Shown here: positions 19,174 through 28,023 of the stretch, piece by piece
Layout: each line of letters begins with the position of its first letter
Position numbering within the stretch: position 1 is the first letter of the stretch
From: DSWT01 sp035415725
GTDB taxonomy: Bacteria; Chloroflexota; Anaerolineae; B4-G1; SLSP01
DNA length: 64,000 bases
Assembly: GCA_035415725.1 (NCBI GenBank)
Contig: DAOOGN010000007.1
Location: 7,274 to 71,273, forward strand
Direction: 5' to 3'
The notes under the pieces: generated by a model
Told to the model about the DNA's origin: nothing
The model's database searches: none
What the model saw: only the letters and a program-made list of their open reading frames with translations
Translations under genes and position numbers: made by a program

Positions 19174-20268
19174 TCACTTCTGAAACAAGAGTATATACTC
19201 ATGCTTGAAGATATAAAATCCGCCGACCAGGGCGCGGTAACGCCATAGTTCCTTCTGCTCGCGTTTGCCCCGTGTCGCATCGAAATTCTTGACGATGATG
19301 CTCTTGAGCTTATACCCCTGTGCCATCACGGCCTGCATCAGGTAGAAACCGAGCGGAATCCACTCGCCCTTCACGTACTTGTCGCCGATGACGATGGTTA
19401 AGTAGCGCTCTCGCTCCAGGAAAGGCGTCACGCGCCCCACAATTTCCGCGAACTGCGCCACGAAGACATCCACCGAAGCTGCGTTGGAGAGGTCGCGGTC
19501 GTCCTCGCTGAAGCGGATGATGTCATGGTAGGGGGGGTGCATCAATACCAACTGCACCTGCGCGATGCCACGTTCCGCCAACATCGCTGCATAATCCACC
19601 TTGCGGCTGTCCCCCTGGACCACGTCCGCAACGACGCCGTGGGGGTTAGGCGCTGCGGCCACAATCTCGCGGGTGCGCGCCGCGATGTCGGGGTTCAATT
19701 CCACGCCGATGCCGTTGCGGCCCAAGCGCAGACATTCCAGCAGGGTTGTGCCGCTGCCGACGAAGGTGTCCAGCACCCAATCCCCTCGTTTGGTGTAACG
19801 CAGGAGCATCTGGTGCGGAATCTGCGGGATGAAGTTGCCCCAATACCAGGCTTTGTGCGCGCCGGAGTTGTCGCGCCGCTCCATCACCCACAGGCTGTCG
19901 GTGATGATCTCGTCGTACTCCTTCCAGCGATTGAGGTTGATGTCGTTGATGGCGCCGGTGCGGACTTCGACGGCGGCTTTGCGCAAGCGCGCGATGTAGT
20001 AACGGGTGCGCTGGAGCGTGTGCGTGGCGAGGATTTGATCCAGGTCAGCCAGCAATACGTCGCGGGGGAAAGTGACACTCTGGTCTGCGGATGGCACTGC
20101 ATCCTCGATTCCACCCGGCTTCCAGGCCGCCACCCGGCCGCGCAGGGCGGTGATGTGCGAGCGCACCGCCTCCAGGTCGTCGTCGGTCAGGCAGGCGTCC
20201 AGTAACTCGAGTAGGGCGTCGCGTTCCAGGGTGATAGGGGTCTCATCGTCAAAGTCGTTGCCTGTCAT
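19174..20268 (-). CDS. DNA methyltransferase (N4-cytosine/N6-adenine type)
   Basis: A 364-aa amino-methyltransferase. The SAM-binding motif I is DTFVGSGT at residues 167-174, preceded by the motif X region (WYWGNFIPQIPHQML), and the catalytic motif IV is HPPY at 244-247 (first position H, which N4/N6 enzymes tolerate). The order X, I, IV fits this class. Residues 12-49 and 65-102 are two similar helical units (ITLERDALLELLDACL and VTFPRDVLLADLDQIL), an internal duplication that may serve target recognition or dimerisation. It lies 4 bases after a putative nuclease gene, in a restriction-modification arrangement. A solitary methylase is the alternative. Confidence 0.85.
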   Translation of the reverse strand: MTGNDFDDETPITLERDALLELLDACLTDDDLEAVRSHITALRGRVAAWKPGGIEDAVPSADQSVTFPRDVLLADLDQILATHTLQRTRYYIARLRKAAVEVRTGAINDINLNRWKEYDEIITDSLWVMERRDNSGAHKAWYWGNFIPQIPHQMLLRYTKRGDWVLDTFVGSGTTLLECLRLGRNGIGVELNPDIAARTREIVAAAPNPHGVVADVVQGDSRKVDYAAMLAERGIAQVQLVLMHPPYHDIIRFSEDDRDLSNAASVDVFVAQFAEIVGRVTPFLERERYLTIVIGDKYVKGEWIPLGFYLMQAVMAQGYKLKSIIVKNFDATRGKREQKELWRYRALVGGFYIFKHEYILLFQK

Positions 20269-20272
20269 TCCG

Positions 20273-20917
20273 TCAGCATTGTATGGCCCAGATGATGTCG
20301 GACAGCGTCTCCTGCTCCGGCGTGAAAGTAAACCGCTGCAAACGCGCGGCGTCGAACGTCGCCACGTAGTCGCGGACGATGCCGCTCAGCCACATCAACT
20401 CTGCTTTGAGCTTCCAATGTGCGCCGCCGGCTGCGTACAACACGATAAACAACCGGTTAGCATAATGCTGACGCTGTTCCTGGCTCTGCGCACGGTACAA
20501 CCATTCGATAAGCGCCGTCGGATGGTTGACCGCGTAGGTGAGATCGTGGCCGAAACCGCGCGGAAACACCGAGGTCTTGTGATCGAAGCGCACACCGTTC
20601 AGTGTGAAATCCACCAGGCGATCCCGTTGATTCTCTGCCGGCGTCACGCCGTCCAATGCCGCGAAAATGTCCTCCACCGCCCGCGCCGACCAGAAGTTGT
20701 ACCAACGATTCAGCGCGTAATCGAAGAATGCCTCGCGCTCCGGTGCCGCGCCAAAGCGACGCTCCAACTCCGCCAACAGCGGCTCAAAGAGCGGTATATC
20801 ATAGACGAAGCGCGTCTGCGCGTCGAAGAGATCGTTCTGCACCCGTCCCCAGCGATAGGGATAGGCCCAGCGCTTTTTCAGTTCGCGCTCGCGCGCTTGA
20901 AGAGTTGAGGCATTCAT
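20273..20917 (-). CDS. Putative type II restriction endonuclease (PD-(D/E)xK-like)
   Basis: A 214-aa protein with no family I can name with certainty. Residues 103-114 read D-F-T-L-N-G-V-R-F-D-H-K, which fits the D(9)DxK core of PD-(D/E)xK nucleases: Asp103, Asp112 and Lys114 as candidate catalytic residues, followed by a strand (TSVFPRG). The upstream helix (EAFFDYALNRWYNFWSARAVEDIF) could supply the early acidic residue. It reads into the methyltransferase gene with a 4-base gap. That pairing and the motif make a restriction enzyme the best call; the recognition site is unknown. Confidence 0.6.
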   Translation of the reverse strand: MNASTLQARERELKKRWAYPYRWGRVQNDLFDAQTRFVYDIPLFEPLLAELERRFGAAPEREAFFDYALNRWYNFWSARAVEDIFAALDGVTPAENQRDRLVDFTLNGVRFDHKTSVFPRGFGHDLTYAVNHPTALIEWLYRAQSQEQRQHYANRLFIVLYAAGGAHWKLKAELMWLSGIVRDYVATFDAARLQRFTFTPEQETLSDIIWAIQC

Positions 20918-20929
20918 GCAGTCCTATTT

Positions 20930-21079
20930 CTATAAGCCCATCCCCCCTTTTTCCCCGCTGGCGGGGGAGAAGGGGGTTGGGGGGATGAGAGGGTCATCAC
21001 CTATAGCCGACGTATCAACCCATGATGCACCCTCCCCAAAGTCCCATTTACAACCCGGCAGGGGTGACTGAATAGTTAT
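20930..21079 (-). repeat. TIR element family, left-end copy, inverted
   Basis: Reading on the minus strand it begins with ATAACTATTCAGTC (21079-21066) and runs through the CCCCTTCTCCCCCGCCAGCG-type arms to GGGCTTAT near 20930. The right end and the central hairpin are missing. It separates the restriction genes from the S9 peptidase gene. Confidence 0.72.
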
Positions 21080-21203
21080 GTTGCATCTATTATAACATAC
21101 TCTGCCCACACCGCGCGCAAAGTCCCAAGACATTCAATGATAGACAAATTCCAGGAACAGGAGTACACTTTCTTGCATACTCAACACAAACAGGAGGTGT
21201 CGT

Positions 21204-23150
21204 TTGATAACCCAACACGTGGCGTCTTATGGAGCGTGGAAATCTCCCCTTACATCCGACTTGATCGTCTCACAGTCCATTAGTTTGGACGGCGGCATGT
21301 TCGACGGCGACGATGTGTACTGGCTGGAAGGCCGTCCCGCCGAGGCCGGCCGCAACGTCATCGTCAGGTATAGGGCCGACGGGACCACGCTGGATGTGAA
21401 TCCCGCACCGTTCAACGCGCGCACCCGCGTTCACGAATACGGCGGCGGCGCGGTTCTGGTGGATCACGGCGTCGTGATTTTCAGCCATTTCGCCGATCAG
21501 CGGCTGTACCGCGTGATGCCAGGCGGCGTCCCGGAAGCGCTCACGCCGGCAACGCCATGGCGTTATGCCGATGGCGTCGTCGATCACGCGCATCATCGGC
21601 TGATCTGTGTGCGCGAAGATCACACCGAAGCCGCACTCACAGCGCATGGTGAAGCTGTGAACACCATCGCCGCCATCGCGCTGGACGGAAGCCAGGCGCA
21701 ACACGTCCTCGTCTCCGGCAACGACTTCTATGCTACGCCGCGTCTGAGTCCCGACGGGCACACGCTCACGTGGCTCACCTGGCGGCATCCCAATATGCCG
21801 TGGGACGGTACGGAGCTGTGGAGCGCCGAGGTGCAAGCCGATGGTTCGCTGGCGAACGCCACCTTAGTGGCCGGAGGCGAGAATGAATCCATCTTCCAAC
21901 CCACATGGTCGCCCGACGGACAGCTCTACTTTGTATCGGATCGTAACGGGTGGTGGAACCTGTACCGGCTCGATGGCGGAAAGGCGGAACTTCTCATCGA
22001 GATGGAAGCCGAGTTCGGCGCGCCACAGTGGACCTTCGGCATCTCCACCTACGCCTTCGAGTCCGCCGAGCGGATTATCTGTACGTACACGCAAGACGGC
22101 ATCGACTCTCTGGCAAGTCTGGACACCCAACGCAAAACCCTGACGCCGTTGGACACATCTTACACCGACATCGGCGGTGTCCAGGCCGTGCCGGGGAAGG
22201 TGCTGTTCCGCGGGGCGTCGCCGACCTGCGCTGCCTCGCTCGTACTTCTCGATCTGGCAACAGGCCAACAGATGGTTCTCAAGCGCGCCAATGCTGTCGA
22301 GATCGACCCAGGCTACCTCTCCATTCCCCAGTCTATCGAATTTCCGACCGGCGGGGGGTTGACGGCGCATGCGATCTTCTATCCACCGCAAAATCAGGAC
22401 TACATAGCGCCGGCAGGCGAAAAGCCCCCGCTTCTGGTTCTCAGCCACGGCGGGCCGACGGGAGCCGCCAGCAGCGCGCTCAACCTGGGACTGCAATATT
22501 GGACCAGTCGCGGCTTTGCCGTCCTCGACGTGAACTACGGGGGCAGCACTGGCTACGGGCGCGCTTACCGTGAGCGGCTGAACGGGCAGTGGGGCATCGT
22601 CGATGTGGACGACTGCGTCAACGGCGCCCGCTATCTGGCCGGGCAGGGCTTGGTCGATCCCCACCGCCTGGCTATTCGCGGCGGTAGCGCGGGCGGCTAT
22701 ACGACGCTCTGTGCGCTGACCTTCCGCGACGTTTTCCAGGCCGGCGCGAGTCACTACGGCGTGAGCGACCTCGAAGGGCTGGCGACCGACACGCACAAGT
22801 TCGAGTCCCGCTACCTGGAGCGCCTCGTCGGGCCATATCCGCAGCGCCGCGACCTGTACATCGCGCGTTCGCCCATCCATCATGTGGCAAACCTCAACTG
22901 CCCGGTCATCTTTTTCCAGGGGCTGGAAGACAAAGTTGTGCCACCATCCCAGACCGAAACGATGGTTGCAGCACTGCGCGCCAAGGGCATTCCGGTGGCT
23001 TATCTGTCCTTCGCGGGCGAACAACACGGTTTCCGCCGCGCGGAAAATATCAAGCGTGCGTTAGACGCCGAACTGTATTTCTATGGGCGCATCTTCGGCT
23101 TTGCACTGGCCGAACCCGTTGAGCCGGTGGAGATCGAGAACCTTTTTTAG
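21204..23150 (+). CDS. S9 family prolyl oligopeptidase-type peptidase
   Basis: A 648-aa serine peptidase with an N-terminal beta-propeller (to about residue 390) and a C-terminal alpha/beta-hydrolase domain. The hydrolase part shows the oxyanion region LVLSHGGPTG, YGGSTGYGRAYRE, the nucleophile motif RGGSAGGY, and the catalytic histidine in GEQHGFRRAE. The aspartate lies in the segment FFQGLEDKVVPP. This is the S9C/acylaminoacyl-peptidase pattern. There is no signal peptide, so it is likely cytoplasmic and works on short peptides. The start is TTG with a good AGGAGGT six bases upstream. It stands alone between repeat-rich intergenic regions. Confidence 0.93.
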   Translation: MITQHVASYGAWKSPLTSDLIVSQSISLDGGMFDGDDVYWLEGRPAEAGRNVIVRYRADGTTLDVNPAPFNARTRVHEYGGGAVLVDHGVVIFSHFADQRLYRVMPGGVPEALTPATPWRYADGVVDHAHHRLICVREDHTEAALTAHGEAVNTIAAIALDGSQAQHVLVSGNDFYATPRLSPDGHTLTWLTWRHPNMPWDGTELWSAEVQADGSLANATLVAGGENESIFQPTWSPDGQLYFVSDRNGWWNLYRLDGGKAELLIEMEAEFGAPQWTFGISTYAFESAERIICTYTQDGIDSLASLDTQRKTLTPLDTSYTDIGGVQAVPGKVLFRGASPTCAASLVLLDLATGQQMVLKRANAVEIDPGYLSIPQSIEFPTGGGLTAHAIFYPPQNQDYIAPAGEKPPLLVLSHGGPTGAASSALNLGLQYWTSRGFAVLDVNYGGSTGYGRAYRERLNGQWGIVDVDDCVNGARYLAGQGLVDPHRLAIRGGSAGGYTTLCALTFRDVFQAGASHYGVSDLEGLATDTHKFESRYLERLVGPYPQRRDLYIARSPIHHVANLNCPVIFFQGLEDKVVPPSQTETMVAALRAKGIPVAYLSFAGEQHGFRRAENIKRALDAELYFYGRIFGFALAEPVEPVEIENLF

Positions 23151-23157
23151 TTTTTGC

Positions 23158-23275
23158 CCCGGATGACACGGATTGCACTGATTTTTTATACTTTGCGTGT
23201 AAATCTGTACTCGTCAGGATGATCTTGAACATTACAGGGGGGATTTTTACCGCCGAGAGCGTCGAGTTTGCAGGG
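23158..23275 (+). repeat. Repeat pair member A containing an invertible-looking 37-bp segment
   Basis: Bases 23164-23200 are the exact reverse complement of 37162-37198, while the following CTGTACTCGTCAGGATGAT (23205-23223) occurs in direct orientation at both places. The 37-bp segment ends in ACACG and CGTGT, a short inverted repeat. It is non-coding. Similar GGATTGCACTGATTTTTTA tracts are often dispersed in environmental bacterial genomes. Confidence 0.75.
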
Positions 23276-23282
23276 ATTAAAG

Positions 23283-23362
23283 AGAGGGGTGGCGGGTGGC
23301 TTCGCTGCCCCCCCGTACCCCCTATAAAAAGCTCTCCTTCCCTGGGGAAGGGGGGATGGGCA
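23283..23362 (+). repeat. Fragment of the TIR element family
   Basis: Contains the degenerate hairpin half GGTGGCGGGTGGCTTCGC and the CCTTCCCTGGGGAAGGGG arms of the longer elements. Both ends are missing. Between it and the next gene (23363-23526) I see no further feature apart from the 13-bp repeats listed next. Confidence 0.6.
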
Positions 23363-23526
23363 CACAGCAACATGCCTATCACGATTTGCGGGGAATTTGA
23401 CCCTAAATGGAGTACGACTAAAATAGAGACAAGTCCAACCTCATGCGGCCATCGGCAAGGGTCATGGTCATGCTTGGCGAGTCCCACGCAGAAGCATGGT
23501 AGTTTAGAATGGACGAAGTCAGATAG

Positions 23527-23565
23527 AGTGAACGATCAGAGTGAACGATCAGAGTGAACGATCAG
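23527..23565 (+). repeat. Three tandem 13-bp repeats before the PRPP-synthetase-like gene
   Basis: AGTGAACGATCAG occurs three times in a row with exact period 13 and ends next to the ribosome site AAGGAG (23566-23571) of the downstream gene. It could be a regulator-binding array or a slipped-strand expansion in the 5' untranslated region. Confidence 0.85.
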
Positions 23566-23577
23566 AAGGAGTGTAAT

Positions 23578-24597
23578 GTGACCGAGAAATATGTCGAGCA
23601 GGAAAGACCGATGCCCACAGAGCGGTCTGCAACGACGCCGCTAGAAGGCACTCTCATTTTCAGTGGACTGGCTCATCCGCAACTGGCATCCAACATTGCT
23701 CATTACCTGGGGCTGGAAGTCAGCCCCTCTATCAGCCGCAAATTCTCTAACGACAATTATTTCGTGCATCTGGGTGTCAGTGTGCGATCCAAGCAAGTGT
23801 TTATCGTTCAGCCGCTTTCACCGCCGTGCAGTGACAATTTGGTAGAACTATTGCTGATGTTGGACGTGGCGCGCACCGCCGGGGCAAGCGGCGTCCATGC
23901 GGTGATTCCCTACTACTCTTATGCCCGTTCGGACAAGAAGGATGCGCCGCGCATCTCCATCGCCGGACGGTTGATCGCCGACCTGTTGGTGACGGCGGGC
24001 GCAACCCACGTCATCACGATGACGCTGCACTCACCGCAGGTTCACGGCTTCTTCCGCGTGCCCACCGATCATCTCACGGCTCACTCGGTCTTCGTCGAGC
24101 ATCTCAAGACGAAAGACCTCAGCAACAGTGTGGTGGTCGCGCCCGATATCGGCCACGCCAAGCGGGCAACCAAGCTGGCGCGGGCGCTTCGTCTGCCTGT
24201 CGCCGCCGGTGAGAAGCAACGTCTCACCGATGACTCGGTCGCCATCACCGGTATGATGGGCGATGTGTGGGGTAAGGATGTGGTCTTGTTGGACGATGAA
24301 ATCGCCACGGCCGGAACGATCATCGAAACCATCAAATACCTGCGGACATGCAATGTTCACAAGTTCACCGTGATCGGTACGCACGGCCTCTTCACCGGTC
24401 CCGCCGTGGAACGGCTCAACGCTATCGAGGAAATCGACGAAATTATCGTCACCGATACTGTCCCCCTCAAGGAAAACCAGCGTCCGCAGCGGCTGAAGGT
24501 CCTCTCGGTCGGTTCGATCTTCGGCGAGGTCATCCGCCGCAACGTCAAGGGGGAGTCGGTCGGTTCCTTGTTTGAGTTTTGGTCACTTCCCAATTAA
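23578..24597 (+). CDS. Divergent ribose-phosphate pyrophosphokinase family protein
   Basis: About 339 aa, alignable with PRPP synthetase along its whole length (two phosphoribosyltransferase-like domains). Familiar phrases are DNLVELLLMLDVAR, AVIPYYSYARSDKKD, ITMTLHSPQVHGFF and GKDVVLLDDEIATAGT. Key positions differ from active enzymes: FSDGE is FSNDN, DLHAxQ is TLHSPQ, and the R5P loop DxIDTGGT is DEIATAGT. The histidine and the arginine of YAR are kept. It may be a variant synthetase or a regulatory paralogue. The GTG start at 23578 is chosen for AAGGAG seven bases upstream. A YbjN-like gene follows 13 bases downstream. Confidence 0.82.
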   Translation: MTEKYVEQERPMPTERSATTPLEGTLIFSGLAHPQLASNIAHYLGLEVSPSISRKFSNDNYFVHLGVSVRSKQVFIVQPLSPPCSDNLVELLLMLDVARTAGASGVHAVIPYYSYARSDKKDAPRISIAGRLIADLLVTAGATHVITMTLHSPQVHGFFRVPTDHLTAHSVFVEHLKTKDLSNSVVVAPDIGHAKRATKLARALRLPVAAGEKQRLTDDSVAITGMMGDVWGKDVVLLDDEIATAGTIIETIKYLRTCNVHKFTVIGTHGLFTGPAVERLNAIEEIDEIIVTDTVPLKENQRPQRLKVLSVGSIFGEVIRRNVKGESVGSLFEFWSLPN

Positions 24598-24610
24598 GGA
24601 GAATAAAGAT

Positions 24611-25135
24611 ATGACAGATACAGTAGCGCCTGAGGAACATACTGAAGACTTCCCGCCGCAAGAGGCGCAGGAATACGCCAACGGGTGGCGCGCGTTCGCC
24701 ACGCTCAGCCAGTTCCTCCAAGACGATGGCTGGTATCCCCAGCAACTCGATGAAAAAACCATCCATCGAGTCTATTTTGCCGGTGAAAACGGGGAACTGC
24801 GCTGCTACGCGCAAATCCGCGTCGACCTGGAGCAATTTCTTTTCTACGTGATTGCGCCCGTCAAAGCTCCGGAGAATGTGCGCCCGCTTGTCGCCGAGTA
24901 CATTGCCCGTGCCAACTACGGCCTGCGCATCGGTAATTTCGAGATGGATTACACCGACGGCGAAGTCCGCTATAAAAGCAGTCTTGATTTTGAGGGAGAA
25001 GTGCTGACACCTCAGCTCATCAAGAACACGATGTATCCGGCGGTGCACACGATGGATTTTTATCTGCCCGGCCTGCTCAGTGTGATGTATGGGAACAAAA
25101 CACCCGCCGAGGCCATTCACAGCATTGAGGGATGA
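24611..25135 (+). CDS. YbjN domain-containing protein
   Basis: A 174-aa acidic cytoplasmic protein that resembles the YbjN / type III secretion chaperone-like fold. The core reads LSQFLQDDGWYPQQLDEKTIHRV, then a strand-rich part with RCYAQIRVDLEQFLFYVIAPV, and YIARANYGLRIGNFEMDYTDGEVRYKSSLDFEG, the last being the most typical YbjN-like phrase. AAGGAG precedes the ATG by 7 bases. YbjN proteins have been tied to stress responses, but the molecular role is unclear. The stop overlaps the possible ATG of exonuclease III in ATGA. Confidence 0.72.
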   Translation: MTDTVAPEEHTEDFPPQEAQEYANGWRAFATLSQFLQDDGWYPQQLDEKTIHRVYFAGENGELRCYAQIRVDLEQFLFYVIAPVKAPENVRPLVAEYIARANYGLRIGNFEMDYTDGEVRYKSSLDFEGEVLTPQLIKNTMYPAVHTMDFYLPGLLSVMYGNKTPAEAIHSIEG

Positions 25136-25947
25136 GGCGACGGCTGTCGAGCGCACGGTATATGGCGAATTTCAAAATCGCTACGTTTAACGCTAACTCT
25201 ATCCGCACGCGCCTCGATCTTATCCTCGACTGGCTTGACCGCGAGCAGCCGGATGTGCTTTGTATCCAGGAGACCAAGGTCCAGGATAAGGATTTCCCGG
25301 TGGAGGAGATTGAGGAAGCCGGCTATCATGTCATTTTCCGGGGACAAAAGGCTTACGCGGGCGTAGCCATCATCAGCAGAGATGCGCCGCAGGCCGTCAC
25401 AGCCGGCCTGGATGACGGTGAAGAGGCTGACGAACCCCGTCTGCTCTGCGGGGTGTATCGCGGCATCGCTGTGGTGAACACCTATGTCCCGCAAGGCCGT
25501 GAGCCGGAGTCAGAGCATTTCCAGTATAAGCTGCGCTGGTTGAAGCGGCTGCGTGATTACTTCGAGCGGCATTATAGTCCCACGGACCCGCTAGTGTGGG
25601 TCGGTGACTTCAACGTTGCCACGGAGGACATCGATGTGTACGATCCCAAAGGGCTGCGCTACCATGTGGACTTTCATCCCGACGTGCAGGCTGCGCTGGA
25701 AAGCGTGCGGCAATGGGGGTTCGTGGACGTCTTCCGCCGGCATCATCCCGGCGAACCGCGACAGTTCACCTACTTTGACTACCGCGCCAACAACCCCATC
25801 GAACGGGGGATCGGCTGGCGCATCGATCATATCTGGGCTACCGCGCCGCTTGCCGCCAAATCCACCCGCGCGTGGATCGATGTGGAGGCGCGTCAAGCAG
25901 CGCATCCGTCGGATCACACGTTTCTCGTTGCCGAATTCGCGCTCTAG
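25132..25947 (+). CDS. xth: Exodeoxyribonuclease III / AP endonuclease
   Basis: A 261-271-aa DNA-repair nuclease of the EEP superfamily that cleaves at abasic sites and removes 3' blocks. Motifs are all visible: FNANSIRTRL, the metal-binding glutamate in LCIQETKVQDKDFP, the tyrosine region VNTYVPQG, WVGDFNVATEDIDVYDP, and the C-terminal GWRIDHIWAT and HPSDHTFLVAEF with the catalytic Asp-His. The ATG at 25132 overlaps the upstream stop (ATGA), but family members usually begin near the ATG at 25162 (MANFKIATFNA), which may be the true start. The stop codon lies inside the repeat at 25946. Confidence 0.92.
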   Translation: MRRRLSSARYMANFKIATFNANSIRTRLDLILDWLDREQPDVLCIQETKVQDKDFPVEEIEEAGYHVIFRGQKAYAGVAIISRDAPQAVTAGLDDGEEADEPRLLCGVYRGIAVVNTYVPQGREPESEHFQYKLRWLKRLRDYFERHYSPTDPLVWVGDFNVATEDIDVYDPKGLRYHVDFHPDVQAALESVRQWGFVDVFRRHHPGEPRQFTYFDYRANNPIERGIGWRIDHIWATAPLAAKSTRAWIDVEARQAAHPSDHTFLVAEFAL

Positions 25948-26062
25948 TACGGCGCGGCGCAAATACTGCCCAGTTTATGCTTGCCGGCGTGGCGTGCCAG
26001 AACCGCGGATCTGGCGATCCGCTCCGAGCATGGCTAACGGGGGTGGAATTTCTGCCTCGATG
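25946..26062 (+). repeat. Direct repeat left of the signalling block, copy 1 (117 bp)
   Basis: From AGTACGGCGCGGCGCAAATA to CTGCCTCGATG. It shares CCCAGTTTATGCTTGCC, GCCAGAACCGCGGATC and CATGGCTAACGGGGGTG with the copy at 31577-31711, same orientation. The hairpin GCGGATC-TGGC-GATCCGC is kept in both. It starts at the stop codon of xth. Bases 26063-26142 hold nothing I recognise. Confidence 0.88.
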
Positions 26063-26142
26063 TACTGGCGCCGTGTGATGAATTCCAGGCTGATTCTCCC
26101 CACGTGGCACAGTACAAACTGACGGACGGCGTGTCGATCAGG

Positions 26143-27996
26143 CTACCGCAGCCCCAAAACCTCGAACACCAGGTCAGGCTCGCGGTGTCCTTTTACCTGC
26201 ACGTACCCTAATTCGCGGGCGTTGACGTGGGTACGGACATGCTCATACGCCGTCAAATTGAGCAAAATCTGCAACGGCGCGGCATGGGTTTGTAGACGCG
26301 AGGCCAGACTTACACTGTCGCCAACCGCGGTATAGTTTTTGATCGTATGGGAACCGATACTGCCGACGACCGCGGCGCCGGTGGTGATGCCGATGCCGAA
26401 CGACAGACAGTCTTCCGGCGGCAGTTGGGCATGGATGTCTTTCAGCGCGTCGAGGATCTTCAACGCCGATCTCACGGCCCGTAGGGTATGGTCGGCCTGG
26501 TACAGTGGCGCGTTAAAAATCGCCATCACGCCATCCCCAAAGAATTTGTCCAGCGTTCCTTCTTCGGAGAGAATGGCCTCCGAGGCCAGGGTGAGATAGC
26601 GGTTGAGCACTTCGACGGTGGCTTCCGGTTCCAATTTCTCGCTGAAGGCGGTAAATCCGCGGATGTCGGCGAAAAGTGTCGTCACCTCGCGGCGCGTGCC
26701 ACCCAGCCGCACGTTGTTGGGATCGGAGAGCAATTGCTCGACGACGTGTGGCACCACGTACTGCTCAAATGTCTGCCGGATGCGCCGGGCCTGCGCTTCC
26801 AACTGGCGACGCTCGGTCAGGTCATCGACGACAATGGCGATGCCGTTGGTCTCTTCGCGGTTATCTTTGAGGGGACTGAGGTTGAGCCGCAGGACCACCG
26901 GGCCGCGTTTGGGCAGTACCGGCTCCATTTCGTATCCCACCAGGGACTCATCTTTGCTTTTGACGACCTCCATCAACGGCGCGATTTTAACGCCCATCTC
27001 CGGCAATGCCTCGACATAGGGCCGCCCCAGCGTGGTGTCGGATGAAACATCTAGAATGCGCTCGGCAGAACGATTCATCAACGTGATGATGTCCTGCGTG
27101 TCGGTGGTAATCACGCCGCTGGCGATGCTGGCGAAGATATTGTCCATGGAGTTTTTCATCTCGGCGATGGCGTCGCGCTGACGCTTTACATCAGAAAACA
27201 AGCGTGCGTTCTCCATGGCAATGGCAGCTTGTGCGGCCAGAGCGGAGAGCAGTTTTTCATCATCCGCCGTAAAAACAGCCTGGTCAGCACTGCGTCCTAG
27301 CAACACAAATCCCAGAATCTGCTCCCGCGCTTTGAGAGGTGCTTCCAGAATCGTGGCGATGTGAGCATCCGCTTGTCCCTCCGTCCAGATGTGAGGGGTG
27401 CCGGAGGCCAGTGCCTCGGGCAGTAACCCATGTGCCGCTTCATACAATGAGCGTCCGAAATTCTCCGCGCCGAAGCTACTGCGCACGGTCAGATAGCCCG
27501 TTGGATCAAAAAGCAACACGATACCGCCTTGTACTTGAATGATGCGTGTAGCCTCGGCGATGACCAGGTCGGGAATTTCATCGGGGTCGAGCGAGGCACT
27601 AATGGTTTGACCGATGTTGTAAAGCAGGTTGATCTCCCGGTAGCGTTCGAGGGTTTCCTGTGCCAGGGAGCGGCTTTCCAAGGCGCGTTCCACGATCATG
27701 GTCAGGCTATGGTGAAGAAATTGGAGGCTCTCTTCCGTACCGGGCTGATGGATGTCTGCACCACGGCCTGCCAGGGTGCCGACTTCGCAGTCACCCACCG
27801 TCAAGGGTAACATCCATTCCCAGGTTCCGGTCGCGGACGACGAGGCGGCAGTGGCGGTCGTACCGGCTGCGGCTATTATGCTCCCATCTACATCTATCAG
27901 CGCGACCGTTACAGCGGGCCTCATCCTGACAAAATGTTCCAGATGGTCAGAGAGGACCCGACGGCTCAACAAACGATGAACTGATATCTGCTGCAT
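26143..27996 (-). CDS. Class III adenylate/guanylate cyclase with GAF and PAS domains
   Basis: A 617-aa soluble signalling enzyme. After an N-terminal region of about 120 residues comes a GAF domain (about 135-285), a PAS domain (about 295-410, starting MDNIFASIASGVITTDTQD), and the cyclase catalytic domain (about 435-617). The catalytic domain has the metal-binding aspartates in TTLFADIRGFTAFSE and FFGDGVMAIFNAP, and IKNYTAVGDSVSLASRLQ with the purine/transition-state residues near the C-terminus. The threonine in NYTAVGD fits an adenylate cyclase better than a guanylate cyclase. GGAGG precedes the ATG. It lies with a histidine kinase and response regulator between two direct repeats. Confidence 0.92.
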   Translation of the reverse strand: MQQISVHRLLSRRVLSDHLEHFVRMRPAVTVALIDVDGSIIAAAGTTATAASSSATGTWEWMLPLTVGDCEVGTLAGRGADIHQPGTEESLQFLHHSLTMIVERALESRSLAQETLERYREINLLYNIGQTISASLDPDEIPDLVIAEATRIIQVQGGIVLLFDPTGYLTVRSSFGAENFGRSLYEAAHGLLPEALASGTPHIWTEGQADAHIATILEAPLKAREQILGFVLLGRSADQAVFTADDEKLLSALAAQAAIAMENARLFSDVKRQRDAIAEMKNSMDNIFASIASGVITTDTQDIITLMNRSAERILDVSSDTTLGRPYVEALPEMGVKIAPLMEVVKSKDESLVGYEMEPVLPKRGPVVLRLNLSPLKDNREETNGIAIVVDDLTERRQLEAQARRIRQTFEQYVVPHVVEQLLSDPNNVRLGGTRREVTTLFADIRGFTAFSEKLEPEATVEVLNRYLTLASEAILSEEGTLDKFFGDGVMAIFNAPLYQADHTLRAVRSALKILDALKDIHAQLPPEDCLSFGIGITTGAAVVGSIGSHTIKNYTAVGDSVSLASRLQTHAAPLQILLNLTAYEHVRTHVNARELGYVQVKGHREPDLVFEVLGLR

Positions 27997-28023
27997 TTTA
28001 TGAACCTCCGCGAAATTCGTGGC

